7,745 bases of DNA from an uncultured Methylocystaceae bacterium (GTDB lineage Bacteria > Pseudomonadota > Alphaproteobacteria > Rhizobiales > Beijerinckiaceae), in the NCBI GenBank assembly GCA_945956975.1, contig CAMFKC010000091.1, positions 1 to 7,745 of the forward strand. The letters are read 5' to 3'. Each line of letters opens with the position of its first letter. Position 1 is the stretch's first letter. A model generated the notes under the pieces. The model saw nothing but the letters and a program-made list of their open reading frames with translations. It had not been told where the DNA came from and did not search any database. Positions 6,150-7,745 of this stretch are shown in pieces. The position numbers and the translations under genes were made by a program.

Positions 6150-7267
6150 GCTTGACGCAGCAGCAGGTCCTAGCGGCCATTGCCGATCTTCCGGGGCCGG
6201 ACGCCTCGTCGACCCTCGCCAAGTCCGGCGCGCTGGCGGGCGTCAACGTCCGGGACGGCAAGGTCTTCGTTTCCATCAACGTCGAGCCGGGCAAAGTACA
6301 GGCGCTGGAGCCGATGCGCGGGCGCGTTGAAGCCGTGATCAAGAAATTGCCCGGCGTGGCCGCGGCCTATGTGACGTTGACGAGCGAGGCGGAGGGCGGA
6401 GAGCGCGCGCAGCCGGTGCGCTCGTCGGGCGCAGGCGCGGCGCCCAGGGCCGCCGCCAAGGGCGGGGCCGCCGGCATCGGCAAGATCATCGCGGTCGCAT
6501 CCGGCAAGGGCGGCGTCGGCAAGTCGACCACCGCCTGCAATATCGCGCTCGGCCTCAAGCGGCAGGGGCTGAAAGTCGGCGTGCTCGACGCCGACGTCTA
6601 CGGCCCCTCCATGCCGCGCCTGTTCGGCATCAAGGGCAAGCCCGACATGGCCGAGGACGGCAAGCTCAAGCCGAAGGAGAGCTTCGGCGTGAAGGTCATG
6701 TCGATCGGCTTTCTCGTGCAGGACGAGGCGCCGATCGTGTGGCGCGGCCCGATGGTCATGTCGGCGATCAAGCAGCTTCTCGAGGATGTCGCCTGGGGCG
6801 ATCTCGACGTGCTCGTGGTCGACATGCCCCCCGGCACCGGCGACGCGCAACTCACCCTGGCGCAGAGCGTGCCGCTGGCAGGAGCCGTCATCGTCTCGAC
6901 GCCGCAGGATCTCGCATTGATCGACGCGCGGCGCGGCATCGCCATGTTCCAGCAGACGCATGTGCCGATCATCGGCGTGGTCGAGAACATGAGCTTCTTC
7001 CTCTGCCCGCATTGCGGCGGCCGGTCGGACCTGTTCGGCCACGGCGGCGCCCGCCATGAGGCGCAGCGCCTCGGCGTGCCGTTCCTCGGCGAGGCCCCGC
7101 TGCACATGTCGATCCGCGAGACCTCGGACGCCGGCGCGCCGGTGGTCGCCACCGCGCCCGAGAGTCCGCAGGCGCAGGCCTATATCGACATCGCCGCCAA
7201 GACCTGGGCGAGCCTCAGCGGCGGAGCGGTCGGCGCGCGGCCCGCGCCGCGAATCGTCGTGAATTGA
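6146..7267 (+). CDS. mrp: Mrp/ApbC/NBP35-family iron-sulfur carrier ATPase
   Basis: This 373-residue P-loop ATPase belongs to the family that holds a 4Fe-4S cluster and delivers it to apoproteins. Residues 1-80 form a MIP18/DUF59-type domain, residues 81-110 a Gly/Ala-rich linker, and the ATPase follows. The deviant Walker A motif SGKGGVGKST is at 119-128. DADVYGPSMPRL (148-159) and VVDMPPGTGDAQLTL (224-238) are Mrp hallmarks, and Cys287/Cys290 in CPHC are the cluster-binding pair formed across the dimer. The start at 6146 has a good GAGGA site and gives the full N-terminal domain. Coupling to cysG suggests supply of Fe-S clusters to siroheme or molybdopterin enzymes, such as sulfite reductase or the SoeA-like protein; that is inference. 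Length and all key residues look normal. Confidence 0.95.
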   Translation: MSLTQQQVLAAIADLPGPDASSTLAKSGALAGVNVRDGKVFVSINVEPGKVQALEPMRGRVEAVIKKLPGVAAAYVTLTSEAEGGERAQPVRSSGAGAAPRAAAKGGAAGIGKIIAVASGKGGVGKSTTACNIALGLKRQGLKVGVLDADVYGPSMPRLFGIKGKPDMAEDGKLKPKESFGVKVMSIGFLVQDEAPIVWRGPMVMSAIKQLLEDVAWGDLDVLVVDMPPGTGDAQLTLAQSVPLAGAVIVSTPQDLALIDARRGIAMFQQTHVPIIGVVENMSFFLCPHCGGRSDLFGHGGARHEAQRLGVPFLGEAPLHMSIRETSDAGAPVVATAPESPQAQAYIDIAAKTWASLSGGAVGARPAPRIVVN

Positions 7268-7293
7268 GATAAACAACTGAAGAACGAGCCCGA

Positions 7294-7323
7294 CGAAGCG
7301 GCGCCGGGGCGCGCGTCGCTTCG
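7294..7323 (+). other. Hairpin between mrp and the TauE/SafE gene
   Basis: CGAAGCG (7294-7300) and CGCTTCG (7317-7323) form a perfect 7-bp stem that can extend inward by one G-U and three G-C pairs, leaving an 8-base loop. No T-run follows, and the purine-rich ribosome site of the next gene begins at the next base. It is more likely an intercistronic RNA structure than a terminator. Confidence 0.45.
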
Positions 7324-7338
7324 AGAGGGAGGGGCAGC

Positions 7339-7745
7339 ATGATCGGGCCTGATTTCGCCGCCGGGATTTCCGGCGGGCTCGTTGGCTTCACGCTCGGCCT
7401 GATCGGCGGCGGCGGCTCGGTGCTGGCCGTGCCGCTTCTGGTCTATTTCGTCGGCGTGGCCTCGCCGCATGTCGCGATCGGCACGAGTTCCGTGGCGGTA
7501 GCGGCCAACGCTTTCGTCAACCTCATCGGCCACTGGCGGAAGGGCAACGTGCGCTGGCCGTGCGCGACCGTCTTCTCCATCGCAGGCGTTGCGGGCGCTT
7601 CGCTCGGCTCCATCGCCGGCAAGGCCTTCGACGGCAAGAAGCTGCTATTCCTGTTCGGCGTGCTGATGGTGGCGATCGGCGTGACCATGCTGCTGCGCAA
7701 GGGCGCGCGGGAGGAAGACTTCAAGCCGCTCGGGCGCGCGAATGC
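7339..7745 (+). CDS. TauE/SafE-family sulfite/sulfonate exporter, N-terminal part
   Basis: The first 135 codons of a membrane transporter run off the right edge. The N-terminal half carries the family's Gly-rich first helix, GLIGGGGSVLAVPLLVYF (residues 20-37). Further hydrophobic segments lie at about 44-65, 76-95 and 102-119, and the short polar loop HWRKGNVRW (65-73) separates the second and third. TauE/SafE (DUF81) proteins are thought to export sulfite, sulfoacetate or related anions, though most members are untested. The ATG at 7339 follows a strong GGAGGGG site with a four-base gap. It lies 71 bases after mrp on the same strand and is probably in the same operon. Its presence near sqr and a SoeA-like gene fits disposal of sulfite; the substrate is inference from context. 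Confidence 0.9.
   Translation, partial: MIGPDFAAGISGGLVGFTLGLIGGGGSVLAVPLLVYFVGVASPHVAIGTSSVAVAANAFVNLIGHWRKGNVRWPCATVFSIAGVAGASLGSIAGKAFDGKKLLFLFGVLMVAIGVTMLLRKGAREEDFKPLGRAN

Noticed and set aside
6170..7276. Minus-strand 368-codon frame opposite mrp
   Set aside because: Shadow of mrp, rich in Arg, His and Ala with no recognisable domain.

Overview
The window is GC-rich, with G or C at most third codon positions, and holds tightly packed metabolic genes typical of an alphaproteobacterium, probably in Hyphomicrobiales. That lineage is inferred from composition and protein flavour; no marker gene is present. I saw no rRNA, tRNA, CRISPR array, insertion sequence or phage gene.

Minus strand, read right to left: a GMC-family FAD oxidoreductase (4419 to 2800), then a sulfide:quinone oxidoreductase, sqr (2483 to 1197), then after a gap of about 520 bases the first 224 codons of a molybdopterin oxidoreductase (673 to 1, cut by the window edge). 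The last protein has no Tat signal and looks most like SoeA, the catalytic subunit of the cytoplasmic sulfite dehydrogenase SoeABC. Plus strand, divergent from the GMC gene: a siroheme synthase cysG (4716-6149), a Mrp/ApbC-type Fe-S carrier ATPase (6146-7267) overlapping it by four bases, and the start of a TauE/SafE-family membrane exporter (7339 to the window end).

Together the genes suggest inorganic sulfur metabolism. SQR would oxidise sulfide to sulfane sulfur with electrons passed to quinone. SoeA, with SoeB and SoeC expected just left of the window, would oxidise sulfite to sulfate. TauE/SafE could export sulfite or another sulfonate or oxyanion. CysG makes siroheme, the cofactor of sulfite and nitrite reductases, and Mrp may deliver Fe-S clusters. 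The step from sulfane sulfur to sulfite is not in the window. The GMC oxidoreductase has no obvious link to this theme.

The most interesting non-coding signal is an AT-rich island upstream of sqr with a consensus-like promoter lying inside a perfect inverted repeat, which looks like a repressor operator. Other points worth checking are the apparent loss of the catalytic aspartate in the dehydrogenase/chelatase half of CysG, two interleaved 8-bp inverted repeats in the divergent region upstream of cysG, and strong hairpins placed immediately before the ribosome binding sites of sqr and tauE. I found no evidence of a wholly new system.
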